Below, piece by piece: positions 1 through 13,700 of a stretch of DNA of 64,000 nucleotides. The stretch's first letter is position 1, and the number at the start of each line of letters is the position of its first letter. The translations under genes and the position numbers were made by a program. Location of the stretch: contig OZ059894.1 in assembly GCA_964057225.1 (NCBI GenBank), positions 15,778,476 to 15,842,475 of the forward strand, given 5' to 3'. Under the pieces are notes generated by a model. It was not told where the DNA came from and made no database searches. It saw nothing but the letters and a program-made list of their open reading frames with translations. This DNA comes from Auanema rhodensis. Lineage: Eukaryota; Nematoda; Chromadorea; Rhabditida; Rhabditidae.

Positions 1-396
1 GACTGTCGAATGACTTGCTGGAACTGTCGACCGTCCCCCTCCTCCCGCGCGCGCCAAATTCGAAAGGAACGAGAGAGTATGTATAAAGAGGTGTACCCAG
101 ACGACTAAAAAATTTACCTTATGTTCTAAGCTCCGCCCCTTCTATATTGGCATGCTGCCAATATTAAAATTTTGATCTATTTGGCTTAAGAATAAATGTT
201 ACGAAATTAAAAATCTACGTTTTAAAATATTTTATGTAAATAATAAAGATCGGTATAACATAAAAACTTTGAAGCTTTGAGAAATCATTATCGTACGTCA
301 TATCTAAGGAACTTATGTAAATATACAGATTAAAAAGGTTAAAAATACTTAAATTACCAAACGTATGTAATAATAAATTTAGATATAACAATGTTA

Positions 397-757
397 TCAC
401 ATCAAATGTAAGCTATTAAGTCTTACGTTCACATGAATTCTAACGGAACTACCAAATAATGGAAATTCTGCACACATCAATTGAGGATCTATAGTGATAT
501 GAGTTTTAGTGATGTGTAGCCTGTTGCCAGTTTCAGCACAAGACACGTTTGAAGACTTTCCAAAAGAAAAAGAAACTTTGCGGAAAGTGTCACTAGCTTT
601 GATCCAAAGGATGAACTGGCTGTAAATTACCACCTGCAGCGCTCTCCTGGCACGCGACCCTTTCCGCGCCAACTTCTCAATTTCTTTTAAAGTACAGACT
701 CGTAAATCGGGTCTTCCTTTGTTGTGTGGGTGGTAGATGTAGACAATCGTTTCTAAT
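397..757 (-). CDS. Possible exon of an unrecognised minus-strand gene
   Basis: On the minus strand a frame stays open for about 120 codons and ends at a TGA at 399-397. It follows a plausible acceptor (revcomp of 758-760 reads TAG after a T-rich stretch). The stretch is less AT-rich than its surroundings and uses varied codons. The peptide includes RKGSRARRALQ and KSSNVSCAETGNRLHITKTH. I recognise no family. No start codon lies in frame at the 5' side, so this would be a last exon. A short upstream minus-strand exon near 1132-1099 (ATG with a following GTATCA donor) is possible, but its phase does not join cleanly. A second frame is also open over part of the stretch, so coding status is uncertain. 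Confidence 0.22.
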
Positions 758-3502
758 CTACATATAACCTCAAACGGTCGTGGTGGTCATTCTAAAATCT
801 TTTAGCCTTAACGAAGTCGTTAGATTCACACAAAACATTTTAAAGTATAAGTTTCCATCGAGTTTCTGGTTGAAAAGTCATGTCATCGAGTTATGATTCT
901 CTGGAAATGATTTTCTACTCATTAATAATTCAATAATTATTGAATAAAACATTGTTCAGCGTTTCGTATGTCACGTGGATATTGTATAAGATTTCCATAC
1001 CAATAGACAAATCCAAATAAGCAAGTGCTTAAAATTACGACAAAAATTTCCAAAAAAAAAAAACAAATACTTGGCGCGTGCAACATTTTCATTAACATGT
1101 TTGATACCTGTTTGACATAATCGGGTAACAATGCTCTTCATCTTTTCTCTTATTTTCGATATTCCCCGTGTCGGTAGTCTAGGAAAGATAACATCTCTGA
1201 TGAATTGCCGTTGTTTCGAAGGTCCGGCGCGCGCCACTTACGCACTTTCTGCCTTTTTTTTGTTCTTCCTTTTCCTCCATTTTCTTCCGACACCGGCATC
1301 AGATGGGAAATAAAGTACAACTCGTGAATCACTATAGATATGGGATCTAGATTTCTCCGAAATTAGTCGTGTAAGACGTGCTTGAGGTCTTAACTAACAA
1401 ATATGAAGATTTGATTTAGCAAGCGTAATTCGCCAAAATTTTCTAAGGACTGGGCACACAGCACCCTACCAAAATCGAGACAAAAGTATTCTTATTTTTT
1501 GATCTTGTACTTGATACGTATTTCATGGGTGATTTCAATAATATGAAGTTGTTTATTTTATTCATTTCTTTCAATAATATTAACGCTTCAACTACATCTG
1601 TTTCGCTTAGGAAATTGTTATTTTTGCTAGGATTGTAAATGAACTCAGTGGTACCCTAGGAATGGAATACTTAGCAAGATTCACCTCAAACATCGCAAAA
1701 AAAACCAATAATATCTGTAAAGCATATATTTATCTTGATCTATTCCAAGTTTACATAAATTTTCTTTAAAACTTTTCGTTTGAAACTGGAAACACCAGCA
1801 GGCTATGTGACATTGAGCGAATTCGTGGCTTTTGTATATTTGGGCGCGAAGCAGCCTGGTGTCTGAGCGCGAAAACTATTGGCAACAAAGAGATGATCAA
1901 GGGCTACATGTGCTCCGATCTCTTATAAAACAATGACAGTTAAGTAAAAATCGATTAGTTTTCTTGAGATGATCGTAAAAATTGCGATGGTTGTACTTGG
2001 GATGGATTCCAATTGTGACCTGACCCGGATGCATTTGTTAAATATTCATTTTGACTTTCAGGAAGTTAGCGGATGCTACACTAGGCAACATTTACGGAGA
2101 AAATGGTAATTAGAAAAAAGAACATATTCAATATGTTTGCAGACATCGCTGTCAGAAATAATAAACTAATTAACATCATATATTATACTATGACTGACAA
2201 TGATTTTCGAGTACATTTTAATGATAAGATGCAATGTTCACGAGTTAGGGTTACATGATCAGTAAACGCTAATGGTGTAAGATAGTTAATCAGAATTATC
2301 ACAAACACTTCGAAGGAAATGCTGAAATGTTGAGGTAATAGCCCATGATCAAGGTATCGATCGGACGATTTGCCCGATAAATAGGTCAATCTTCTATCTT
2401 TTCTATACTCTTCCTACAGAAACTTCTCTAAAGGATACGCAACCTTCATATTCAGACAGATTCTGTATTGTTTATTGCATTTTATTTTCAATATTTTCCT
2501 ATATGTACTTTATTATTGTTTTTCCCCCTGCAAATTAATATATTAAAGCAACCGTTCTAAAAACTAATAATTGTAGAAATGAATGGTAAACTTGCCCAAC
2601 CGCTTTGTAAAATTCAGTGAAAAATGAAAATAAGCATTTAGGTGACGTGTTCATCAATATGTCAGCTATTTCTTATATAACTTTCCTATTCCTTTTTTAT
2701 ATCATATAATTTAACATGTTACGTAATCCGAAGATGATCATAGGGCATTTACCGCTTGAAAGTGCCTGGTAAGTAAGATACCGGGGAAATATGATTTTAT
2801 CAGAAAATCAGGTTTTCATCTAATGTCTCCAGATGTCTCTAAGTTCTTTCTGTGTTCCAAGATTTTGTTAAAACAACAGTTGTTTCATTTTTTGATAGGA
2901 ATTATAGATAATTTCCAGTTGATCTTATTTGCCTTTTAAATTTTTTAAAAATTACAAGTAATATCATATCTTCCTAACTATCATTTAACTGAGATTTGCT
3001 TTCTTTATCACATCTGGAATATTTAACTTTGAATGTCGAGATGATCGCGTTGCTACACACATGTGCTCGTTTACTTTCCGATTCATTAAAGAGACAAAAG
3101 GAAAGACAAAGGCATCCACTATATTGGGCCAGAAAATATGTTGTCTCCCTGTGAGAGACAGTTTAGTCTTCTAGTAAAGATATATGGTCCTTAAACGAGG
3201 AAAGTCAGACAAAGGGCAAGGCTAGGACGACCGATTTCTCACCTTTCTTGTGGAAAGGACAATTCTTCGTTCAATGAAATCGAAGATACTTTAGAAAAAA
3301 GCATGTCTATCAATGAAAGTAGTGGAACCTTGCAGGGTATTATCATGAAATTATAAGAAAATAACATTCAAACTACACCAGCAGTTTCTTCTCCAGTATA
3401 GCTATTACCATTTTCTCCATTTTTTCTCAAATATTAGATTATTAGTTGGCTTTAGGAAGCATTTTCAGATATATCTGGAATATTAGGCTTCCCATGTAAC
3501 AG
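758..3502. other. Intergenic stretch with GC-rich islets, no supported gene
   Basis: Most of this is AT-rich and closed in all frames. Short GC-rich islets occur around 1070-1080, 1200-1220 and 1838-1870, with GGCGCG-type words. A minus-strand open stretch at about 1237-1070 may hold a small exon, but I could not connect it to anything. I see no RNA gene or transposon here. Confidence 0.4.
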
Positions 3503-5219
3503 ATGTGGTTCCCGTCAGTGGTTCGCATGCCACTTGGCTGGTTCTTTGGAATCTGTGTATTATTGACATCCATATTTGGAAATTATATGATCAGTCTATT
3601 TCTATTTTTGATCCCATTAGGTCATCATAAGACATGGAGATTTATGATGGATCGAGCAATTAGTTTTTGGATGACAATCCCAATGGTATGAAGATATTCG
3701 AATTGTTTTAACCTATGATGAACTTTCAGGGATTTCTAGAGTTCTTATTTGGCATGACTGTAAGAGTAACTGGAGATGAAATCGATGTCGACGAGCCGGC
3801 TCTCATTTTGATGAATCATCGTACTAGGTATATTCGTTCACGATTTGAGATTTTTTTTCTTGAGAAATATATGTCATAGGATTCTCTTTGTTTAAGATTG
3901 GATTGGATGTATATTTGGTCCTTGCTGTATCAAATGAATCCTTGGTTAATCACAACTAATAAAATCTCTTTAAAAGCTCAATTAAAGAAACTTCCAGGAG
4001 CAGGTACGAAATGATTAATAGATAAATAACTAAATCAATATAAACATTACTAGGCTTTGGTATGGCTGCAAATCAATTTGTTTTCTTAGAACGAAATATA
4101 GAAATAGACAAACAGTCATTTGATAAAGCTATTGAATATTATATGGGTATGGATAGAAAGTATCAGGTAAAAACTCCTGTTGATAAAGAATATCTCTTGG
4201 ATTGTTCGTATAGATTCTATTATTCCCTGAGGGAACTGACAAATCACCTTGGACAACAACCAAAAGTATGGAGTATTCAAAAAAGAATGGTCTCAGACAG
4301 TTACAATATCTTCTCTATCCAAGAACAACAGGATTTTACCATCTAGTCAACAAAATGAGGCAAAGTAAGTTAATTTGAAAGTATAGAGAGAAAAATCGAA
4401 ATATTTAGGTAACTATATCACTTATTTATATGATATTACTGTTGCTTATCCCTATAATATTGTACAGTCAGAGGTTAGTAGATTGTTCTCAACAGTATAA
4501 TATATGATATCCAAAATCTAATATTAATTGTTTCAAATATATTATAGCTAAAGTAAAATATTATCTAAAAAAAGAATATAATAATTATAAAATAGCAATT
4601 TGATTCATATTTCAAAATTCAAAGATGTTTTTAGGTTGATTTGGTACTTAAAGGTGCTTGTCCACGAGAAGTGCATTTTCATGTTCGTAAGATAGATATT
4701 CGAGATGTACCTAAAGACGAGGCTGGAATTGGAAGATGGCTAAACAGGTATACTTGATAGATATTCAATATCTTTATTAATTGTATTACTCAAGCTTATG
4801 GATTGAGAAAGAGGAACGACTCACAAAGTTCTACTCTGAACCATTGCGAACAAAGAGAATGTTTGAGGTTCAAAAAGGACAAGGAGTATGGACCAATGTA
4901 AGTAAATCATTCAAAAGAATTTATACAATGTGCTTACTTGTAGAAGAAAGAAGGTTTTCGTAAAAGAGCCTTCAAGCTATTAGCTTTGGCATTTTGGTTA
5001 ACCGTTGTAAGCATAGTTGGTTATCATGTATGCTTCATTTGGACCCTACAGGTAGAACAAAAAACATTAAAATTCTATTTAATCATATAATTCATTGTAT
5101 TTAAGTATGGATTCACTTATTTCTTCGTTGTCAGTTTTGTGATAACATACTTTTTCGGCGGAATAGATACATTTGTCTATAATCAATGGAAATTTTCTAT
5201 AAAAGATTCTATTGTATAG
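3503..5219 (+). CDS. Lysocardiolipin/lysophosphatidate acyltransferase (LCLAT1/AGPAT-like)
   Basis: A PlsC-family O-acyltransferase of the LCLAT1 group, which moves fatty acyl groups from acyl-CoA to lysophospholipids at ER or mitochondrial membranes. The protein is near 380 residues from about nine exons. A hydrophobic N-terminus (residues 10-40) precedes the catalytic block I motif NHRTRLDW (about residues 90-97, the NHX4D motif); block III reads LLFPEGTD (about 169-176). The motif is restored only by splicing out 4167-4211, which supports the short introns. Near the C-terminus, LALAFWLTVVSIVGYH and YGFTYFFVVSFVITYFF form two membrane segments, typical of this group. The start is the first ATG of the open exon; the stop TAG is at 5217-5219, and an AATAAA signal follows at 5261. 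Substrate preference cannot be read from sequence. Confidence 0.9.
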
Positions 5220-6152
5220 ATCTAATTTAAATTCCGATATATATGTTAGGAAACAGCCTTAATAAAGTTTAGTCTCTATTTTTTATATTTTTATTAGTAT
5301 CACTACTAATTTCTGAACAAAAAGTTCAATCGTTGTATCTTGATTGTAATCATTTGAACACTGTTCCGTGATTTACAGGACCCAAGTTTCAATATTTGTT
5401 CTTACTTCTTCGTCATGTCTTTTTTTTTATTCAGCAGTCTATCTTTATTATTGACAAATTTCTTAACTTTATCTGAAGTGGACTACTCTTTCTTTATCTT
5501 TCTATCATCCGGAAACAGTTTCCTCGTCTTTTCTTCTTTATTTTAGCTTTTCATTTCTATTCCTGATTTTCGAGCAACGGAAAACAGTTGTCTTAATTTC
5601 ATTTTTTTCACCATAGGTATTCATGTCATAATTTCGAAAAATTGTGGTTATGTTTCGAAAATGTTTATTTTAAACTGTTCCATTTATCCTATATCCATCT
5701 GGCTTTCAAAGTTTTTCGCGGTTTTATGAGAGTTGTGACATAAAGACTTTTTTCATACTTTCAATACATAACAAAACTGAAATCACGGATTCATTCAAAC
5801 AAAAAGTAAAAACATGAGATAGCTTGAAAAGTTCAATTTTTATCTATCTTGATAATTAATGAGAAAAGCTGAGCATTCATTACGTTCGTGCCTGGTCATC
5901 CCAGCTTTCAACCAGCGGCTCGGCTTGTAATTTACGACTATATCTTTGCACGCGTATTCCAATCATTCTTCACAACCTCACAATTTAGTTAAAAGCTTCA
6001 CTAGTTATTGCTAATTTTAACACTTTATTGTATTTTCATTGTATTTAAGATTTATATTGATATTTGCAAACTTTTTTCTCAAATTTATATAAAGTTGTAT
6101 TAACATCTAATCATTTTGATAAGTATGTTTAAATGATTTAGAACAAATAAAT
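5220..6152. other. Intergenic spacer between acyltransferase and GST-like gene
   Basis: This holds the acyltransferase 3' UTR with AATAAA at 5261-5266, then AT-rich sequence without an open frame of note. A GC-richer patch at 5880-5960 has no recognised feature. Confidence 0.5.
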
Positions 6153-9100
6153 ATGGGATTTTGCAAGAAAAAGGCTAAGAAAAAAAGTTCAAATGCTATT
6201 CATCAACCTTCGTTTTCAACCATTCACGAAGCAACATCATCAAAAATTGTAAGTTAATGAAAAAGGAATTTAAAATATCAATAAATGGTAATAATTTTCA
6301 CGTTTTTTTACTCTCAAAAACATCTTATTCTCAAGTCTTTATTATTTTGTTTTTGTCTTCATTGCTTAACAATTTCATCTTTTTTGACTGACTAACCCCT
6401 TTACTACATGTTCAGACCATGTTTGGATTGAATGTAATTCATATGTTTTGAATGTGAATGATTTACTACACACTCTTCATGTTTTTCGAAAATTTTTTGG
6501 TGTTCTTGAAATTTCTAAAGTTTAATTTTCTGGTAAGAGTCTATGTCTTTGTACCGACATATTCTCCCCGCAAAGCGATTGACAGCTATTTACACTATTC
6601 GTTGATGATCTTATATGTTTTTCTTCAAAATTTCTGACAGTTTTAGGTAAAAAATATTCTTAGTTCATTTCCTATGTGTAACTTTGAAGCATTTTGCTCT
6701 GATAGATCATACCAGAACGAGCAGACTAGAAATGTGAATATATTGTATTTCAATTTCAAGTTTGATTTAATGAAGATTTGAAGATAAGATTAAAATAGAT
6801 TACAATATATCTATTCAACTTAATCGTACAAAGAAAGTAACTGTTTCTCTTTTCGTATAATGAGAATACCTAAGCTAGTGGGTTGTTTTGTTCTGGATTT
6901 TGATATTTTAATCTGCTTTGCCAATTCACGTAACATTGCTTAGTTAGAAGTTGACCTTGTCTTACAGAGGCTTACCTCATCAACGAGACAAGAAACGCAC
7001 GTTTTGAAGCAGAACAGATTGTCCGGCAATCTACCAATTGTGCGTCGTTTATTTCTCGTTTTGTCCCTCTTTCTCTCAATCTCTCTCGTTTAGTTGTCAG
7101 AATTCTCTAGTGTTTCTATGTTATTTCTATATGGACCTCGAGATACGTTATCGGGTTCGCTGTCTTATAAACATTTTCAACTATGTTCAGGCCTGAAAGA
7201 TTCAATTCAAATTTTCTGCTTCATCTGAGAAGTGTTACGAGTTCTCAACCTTGTCATGATTTCATTAGCTATGTGTTTTACTACACGATGTGTCGTTAAC
7301 CTTTTCATAGTTCAGCAGGAAAACTTTTTTTATACATTCGGATCTGTCATCCTCTCATTTTTACTTTGACCATGATTAGTCAGTAATCATTTTTTTATAA
7401 CATAAAAAAGATTAGCCTTATGTTCAAAACTTGATCGTCCTTTTCATTGATCAAGCATCAAAATTTCAATCGATATTTCCAACAAATTCTTTGTTCACCG
7501 GCTTTTCCAAAAAGATATATCATTGTAATACATTATCATATGACACAAGTCGGCAGAAAAAATTTTTTTTATCTCCCATGTTCGAACTGAGAACTGGCAT
7601 TTCGAAGTAACTGACCGGATGATTATCAGTTATATCTTACACACATATTGCATGTAATATGTATGAAATTTGCCTCTTTTCAATATTTTATTTCATTTTT
7701 AATATTTTCATAATTAAAAATAATATTATTTATATCTAATGATCTTTATATATCTACTATTGATATCTCAAAATATATATTTTCTTTCTTGTTGACATTC
7801 ATATCAATCATAATGGCCTCAGGCGGTCAACCTTATTGATCCGATTACAAGCAATGATAAAACTCCAAGGGAAACGTATGAAATAACTATTATGCATTCG
7901 TATTTCTTAACTGATTTACAGTCTTCTAGTATACAATTACCATTATTTTCATATTATGCCCGAATTATTCGTTGCATTCCATATTTCTTCACTACTTTCA
8001 CCTATTTTTATCTTTTTTTTTTGTAGGAAAACATGCACTATTAAGTTTTTCCTTGGTTTATTTTGTAAGATCCATCACTTTACTTTTATTTTACAAATTA
8101 TTTGTCTCTTGAGAAACTTGAATATCTCACTTCTACTAAATATCTATATGATTGAGAGAACAAAAAGATTTTCCGCCCACGATACGTGAACTAAGCTCAT
8201 GTTTCACGTTTCTTTTTGATGTTTTTTTGTTCACAAACTTCAATTGTTTCCAACGATTGGCAGCAATTTTTCCGTTTTTGCATTTGGTATGATTTGTGTT
8301 TCTAAAAGGTATCATCTATATATCATTGTGTCATTTTTCTTCAATTCTCAACTTGCAATGCGAGAAGAAAAAGGAAAGTGATTTCGATACTTAATTATTT
8401 TTCTATCGTTTAAACGATAATAACATTTTCATTCACTAATCATTATTACTTATTGATTTTCTTTTTATTATGGGAAAAAATTTGATGCTTAAGCTCAACA
8501 TTTGCAACATGTATCTCTTTTTGAAAAATGAAATCTTCCTGCATGTAGCAGTAGAACGTTAAACAATTGGCCAAGAGAGAGGGGTGGGTGCGAAGGTAGC
8601 AAATGTTCCCATCTAAATTTGATGTTTCCCGACAAATGCATTTTTCTTCTTCTTATTTTTTTATTTTCATCTTTGTTTTTTTAGAAGACTGAATCATCTG
8701 GGTATAAGCAACTTCAAGTATCAGTGACTGCTTTCCTTGAATCATTACCTAAAAAAGTTTGTGATTTGATCGTAGTTATTCCTTCTGACAATTGACATAT
8801 TATAGATTCACATGGATCTTCGTATACCAGATTTTGTGATACATGATTTCGATGATGAGGAAGAATCAAAGATAATAAGAATGATATTCACTCATGCAAA
8901 CATACCATATAACAGTAAAGAAATTAAACGTGACGATTATTTATTAGAAGGTATAGGAAATCAATTTGAATTTTTAATTTATTTCTAATAATTTAGATTA
9001 TCCTTTTTATTGTCTCCCAATGCTCGAAATTAATGGACGGAAACTGGGATGCGTTACTTCAATTTGTCGTCAACTAGCATGGAGATATGGTATATCATCT

Positions 9101-9642
9101 TATCTTCTTTTCAAGGCTCCTTTCCAGATTTTACCATTTGTTTGTTTTGTTTTCAGAATTATCCGGATACACAGTGGAGCAAGACTCCGTTGTGGATATG
9201 ATTGCGGAAAAACTATATGAGGCCAGAGTGAGATTAAAGCCTTGGCTTGACCATATCGAGCACCGTGAAGATCATGAATGCGATGTTAGTGTAAACTGAA
9301 AGCTCACGTTTATTTTTTTTTCAGGGAGCGTGCAATTTCTACTATGCGTCAAAAATACTTAGTACATTATGTGAAATCATCGAAAATATTTTGAGAAGAA
9401 ACCAATCCGCATGGCTGGTTGGTCCCAGGGTCAGTTTTTTTGAATGCAGATTGCAGAACTTTGAACTTTATTTCCAGATGACATGGGCAGACTTGATGGC
9501 AGCCTGTTTGTTTAGTCCAATCATTTATCATCATCCTCGACTTTTTGATAACTTTCCTAACGTGTACTTATTAACTAAAAAAATAGCAGAGCTTGATGTA
9601 TTTTCCGGGTTTTTATATAACGTAAAAGATCGAAAATTGTGA
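6153..9642 (+). CDS. Divergent sigma-type GST-fold protein with lipidation-type N-terminus
   Basis: The C-terminal about 200 residues follow the sigma GST plan: a thioredoxin-like half with the cis-proline loop (LPMLEINGRKLG), then a helical half ending MTWADLMAACLF, the LTWADL motif of sigma GSTs. Against normal sigma GSTs the catalytic Tyr position (HYF) reads HDF, and the glutathione-binding Gln-Ser reads Cys-Val in LGCVTSICRQLA, so ordinary conjugating activity seems unlikely (inference). Exon 1 (6153-6248) starts MGFCKKKAKKKSS, a Met-Gly-X-Cys plus polybasic pattern suited to N-myristoylation and palmitoylation. Later exons include about 8685-8756, 8806-8950, 8998-9090, 9158-9283, 9325-9429 and 9480-9642. 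A further open piece at 7823-7875 could be an exon, but its phase does not fit, so the N-terminal linker is unsettled. The first intron is unusually long (about 1.6 or 2.4 kb). The GST-fold part is sure; the start is less so. Confidence 0.8.
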
Positions 9643-10789
9643 TATTATATATTTGTAAATTGAATTGAAGTAGTATAATGATAAAGAAATTTTTATTATT
9701 ATATTTTTATTTTTATTATTATTAATCCAGGTGGTGTTTGATAGTTTCCAAACCAAGATTTGCTAGGTCCAATGCTGCTCGCTTTGCGAGTTCATATAGC
9801 ATATATTCAGTGAAAATATTTGTTAATATAATGAAAACTGATTTCAATAAGATTTCTAAATTTATAAGGAAAAATAGTGTTTTTTGACTATTACGAATAA
9901 TTCATCTTAATGTAATAAAATTTAGATTAGGAACATGTTAATTCATTAAAAATATTTTTTAATGATTCTGAGCACAAAGCTCGATCAATAACTAAGTTTT
10001 ATCTGCAGCATAGCTTCAAACAAGCAAGCTTCAGCATCTGAATCTTACTGAATATCTATGAAGAGAACTTGGTCGACGTAAAATTTACCCGTTTAAAAGA
10101 TAGACGTTTAGTGCACTCCTAACATTCTATCAAAAAATTATATTTGAAGTTTTAATGAAACTCATGAAATTCATGAAAGAAGACTTCAAGCAGTTTATGA
10201 AAATTTCGGAGACTCCAGAAAATACTTTTAAACATGATTTTTTGATTGTTATAAATTCTTTCTGAATTTTTGTAGTTTGTGTCAAAAGATATGAGAGTTT
10301 CTAAAAGTTGTCCGAAGATTTTTGCACATGACTGTATTGTAGATTGCATAACATTAAAAATAAAAGGATCTAACTCAAAATTTTAGGCAAGTCAAGAGTG
10401 ATATTTCTTCTTTCACTCAACTTGATATCTAGTTAGAGCAAGTTCTAAAGCATAAAAAAATTAAGTTTAAAGTATGCTGTACGCTCAAAATTGAAATTTT
10501 TTTTTTAATTCGCCATTTTTTTTTATTATTTTATCTTAATTTTGATTTTTTTCTTTTTTTAGATCATATTTTTTATACGTAATTTACAAACCGTCACGCC
10601 GTCCTGAATGTGTTAAATTTTTTAAAATTAGAACTATATCCGCAATTTTAAAATACGCAATTATCCGGCTTATTTCTGTTTTTCGATCGTAATCGTTAGG
10701 GAAATATATCCGTTAAAAAACAAATAAAATATCGCCAAATTGCTTCAAATTTTCGAAGAAGATTGACAATTATTCATTTTCCTCTGCAG
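9643..10789. other. AT-rich spacer and unresolved 5' part of the KH-protein gene
   Basis: No clear gene. A short ATG-led stretch at 10058-10077 before a GTAAAA donor, and an open stretch at about 10561-10678 after a good acceptor (TTTTTTTAG), are possible leading exons of the next gene. The second could join in phase to the exon starting at 10790. I could not confirm either. Confidence 0.35.
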
Positions 10790-13700
10790 GATGAGTTAGG
10801 CAATATATTAATTTCACAGTGTAAACTCGATTTAGGTAACACTTTTGAAAATGAGCCAGTGTTCATCGCTACTGTTATACTTGAACAAGAAAAGACTGAT
10901 TTATCAGAGAGAAAAAATGTTTCTTGTGCTTTTATGAACATTTTGAATTTCTTGATAGATCCCGTATCTCGTAAATCTTATGGTTTGTTTGCTTGTTTGT
11001 CACGAAGAAAGAACAAATTTTAGGAGTGGAAGTAAGCTCATGTGAGGATTTCATGAAATACATCAATGATAAGCTAGGCATTAGTGAGGAAAATCTCGAC
11101 TTGAGTGGTCTCGACAAAGAAACTGTTGAAATATTTCTTAACGTTTGAGATGAGAACACATTAAATTTCATCTTGGAGTTATTTATAGGAGTTTAATGTT
11201 TTGTGCAGAAAGCTCTTTGTACTATTATGTGCTTCAAATGGTTACTTAGCCGACGCATTTATTGACTTCAACAATAGTATCGATATTCTGGGATACAAAG
11301 TAGGCCGTATAGTCGAAAACTAGTGTTAAATATCTATTTAAGAAAGTTGATGCTTGTAAAGAATTAAAGATTCTCTTCCATACACTTCAATACCTTCAGA
11401 AAAAATCTTTTCCTTATCAGAATTCAATTCTTTGGGAAGAAATTCTAAATATACAAAAGTATATAGTTTTTTTAGAGGAACAAAATTCACCAAAATTGGA
11501 TGAAGTTAATATTGTGATTTTTTTATTTCACATATTGAAAGTTTTTCAGATCGGAATAGTTTCTGTGTTAAAAGATGCTCATGCTCGAATTGAGTTCAAA
11601 TTACCTGTGTCGACTGAAGAAATCATAACGTTGGTTCAAAATTCATGTGCTTCAGATTTTGGGGTTGTACAATTCCTGATCAATGAACGTATTCACCTTT
11701 TACTTCATCGACCTTTTGCTGAGATGTCAGTTTTCCTTTACTTGAACTAACTTATTATCAAGTTCAGCATTATCACTAATTTGAGAACTGTATCGAGTAG
11801 TAGTGATTTAAGAAGACTGAAATGTTTTTACAAAGTTGGCTGACTTTCGAATGTTGTCTGCGATCATTAATATATTCTTCAGGGTTCTCTGCAAATTCTC
11901 TCCAACTTAGGAGATGATGATTTGGAATGGTTATCACAAAAATATGCAAATAATATTGATATTTATTTACCTCGATGGCTTTATTTCATATCTGAGTGTG
12001 AAGTTGTAAGTTGAATTATGCTGATGTCTTTATCTCACTCCAACTTAGCTGGAAGGCGAACCTGCACAGTCTCATGAAGCCGTGATTAAGAAAGTGTTTG
12101 ACTGTAGTTCCTCATCAGAAGTGTGTGTTATACAATTGCGATTCATAATTTGTTCTGTAGATGCTCAGTCATTTGTACCTCTGGTCTTTCATAGCGCCGT
12201 TTGTCTCAACGTCTTCAACAGAATGTCTTTTCAAACGGTTTGCTCGAGTGCTCATTCATAATTTTGATACAAAACAGAAAAAGAAGTTCATACAGGTATG
12301 GTATCATGAACTACTATTCGTAATTTCGAATTTCAGCTTTTCAAAAGTCTCTCTCCCACACTTCGTTCTATATATTTCGCTGAAAATGATGCTAATTGGG
12401 AAACCTCTTTGTATTCAATACCTTATTATTATACCAAAGAAATGATCCCAGATGATATTCGAAAACGGGGATGTGCTGCTATTGATCGTATAACTATATT
12501 TTTAAATTAAAACAAATATATATTTTAAGTTTTATTGGAAGTTCTATCACCATGGAAAATGCTCAATATTCTTCTGACGTTAATGGAGACAGATGTGTTA
12601 CTAAAGAGCAAAATAGCAGTTTGCATCGTTCACCTGATGAGCCATCCTAAATTGTTTGATGAAGTCAATAATATATCTGGTAATTTGTTAGTTCTTTCAT
12701 ATAAGTATTCACCTTTCACAGATTTCGAGATAATCTTTGAACGAAATGAATTGTTGAAAAGATTGTTTTATTTAGCTGTTAAAAACTATGAAGAGCCAAT
12801 AGGCTTGAAACCGGCACCATCACGTTTTAAATTCATAAGTTCGAATTTTGATTTAATAAGTTTGATAATTATGTTTCCTAGATTCTACTATAACCTTTTT
12901 GAAAAAACTTTTTGAAGAAAACTTTTTGGATGGTGATAAGGAGATGGTGAAAGAAATTATTCAGGTACTCTTAAGTGCTGTTTTAATCTGTATGTCGCGA
13001 ATTTAAGGAAAAAAACTTCAAATGGTATCAATATGCCATCATGGTTCATGGCTTTTTCAGAAAAATCAAGTGTTCTTTAGAGCCTGTTCAGGTTATTTTC
13101 ATTCATTTATAAGCAAATATTCATTTTCCAGTTTGATAGTAAAAATATTGCCACATTTTCTGATCTTGTTGAATCCCAGTTCTCATTGCCGCTCACTGCT
13201 TGGCAAGGAGAAGTTGTGAAAGAAGCTTTCTCAGATTTTTTCGAAAGTAAAAATGAAACGAGCCTAAGTTTTCATAAATGCTGTTTGATTCAGAACACTT
13301 GAGCAACGTATGCCCTGTAATAATTGCATGTGCACTTTTACAACAAGTACATGTTTCGAAAACTATTTCACCGGTAGTATCGATTATATTGTTTTTATTT
13401 ACAACGAATTCAGGACTTGACTGAATATATTCACAATTTCGTGGAAAAACTATGCTTCTTAAAGGAAGACTTTGAAACAGAGTGTATTGAAGAAATTCTA
13501 AATGAGACTATAAATACAATTTGTGATTTAGAATTGGAAGATGAACAACCGGTAAAATTGGTTTTTCTATCAAAAGTTTTTTTTTTATTTCAGACAGAGC
13601 TTGTACCTGAAATTCCGGAAGTAAATTGTTTGCTTTATTACATCTGAGTAACATTTTTTGTAGGAGTTGCAATTTTTAAAATATTTGCTTGATGATAGTT

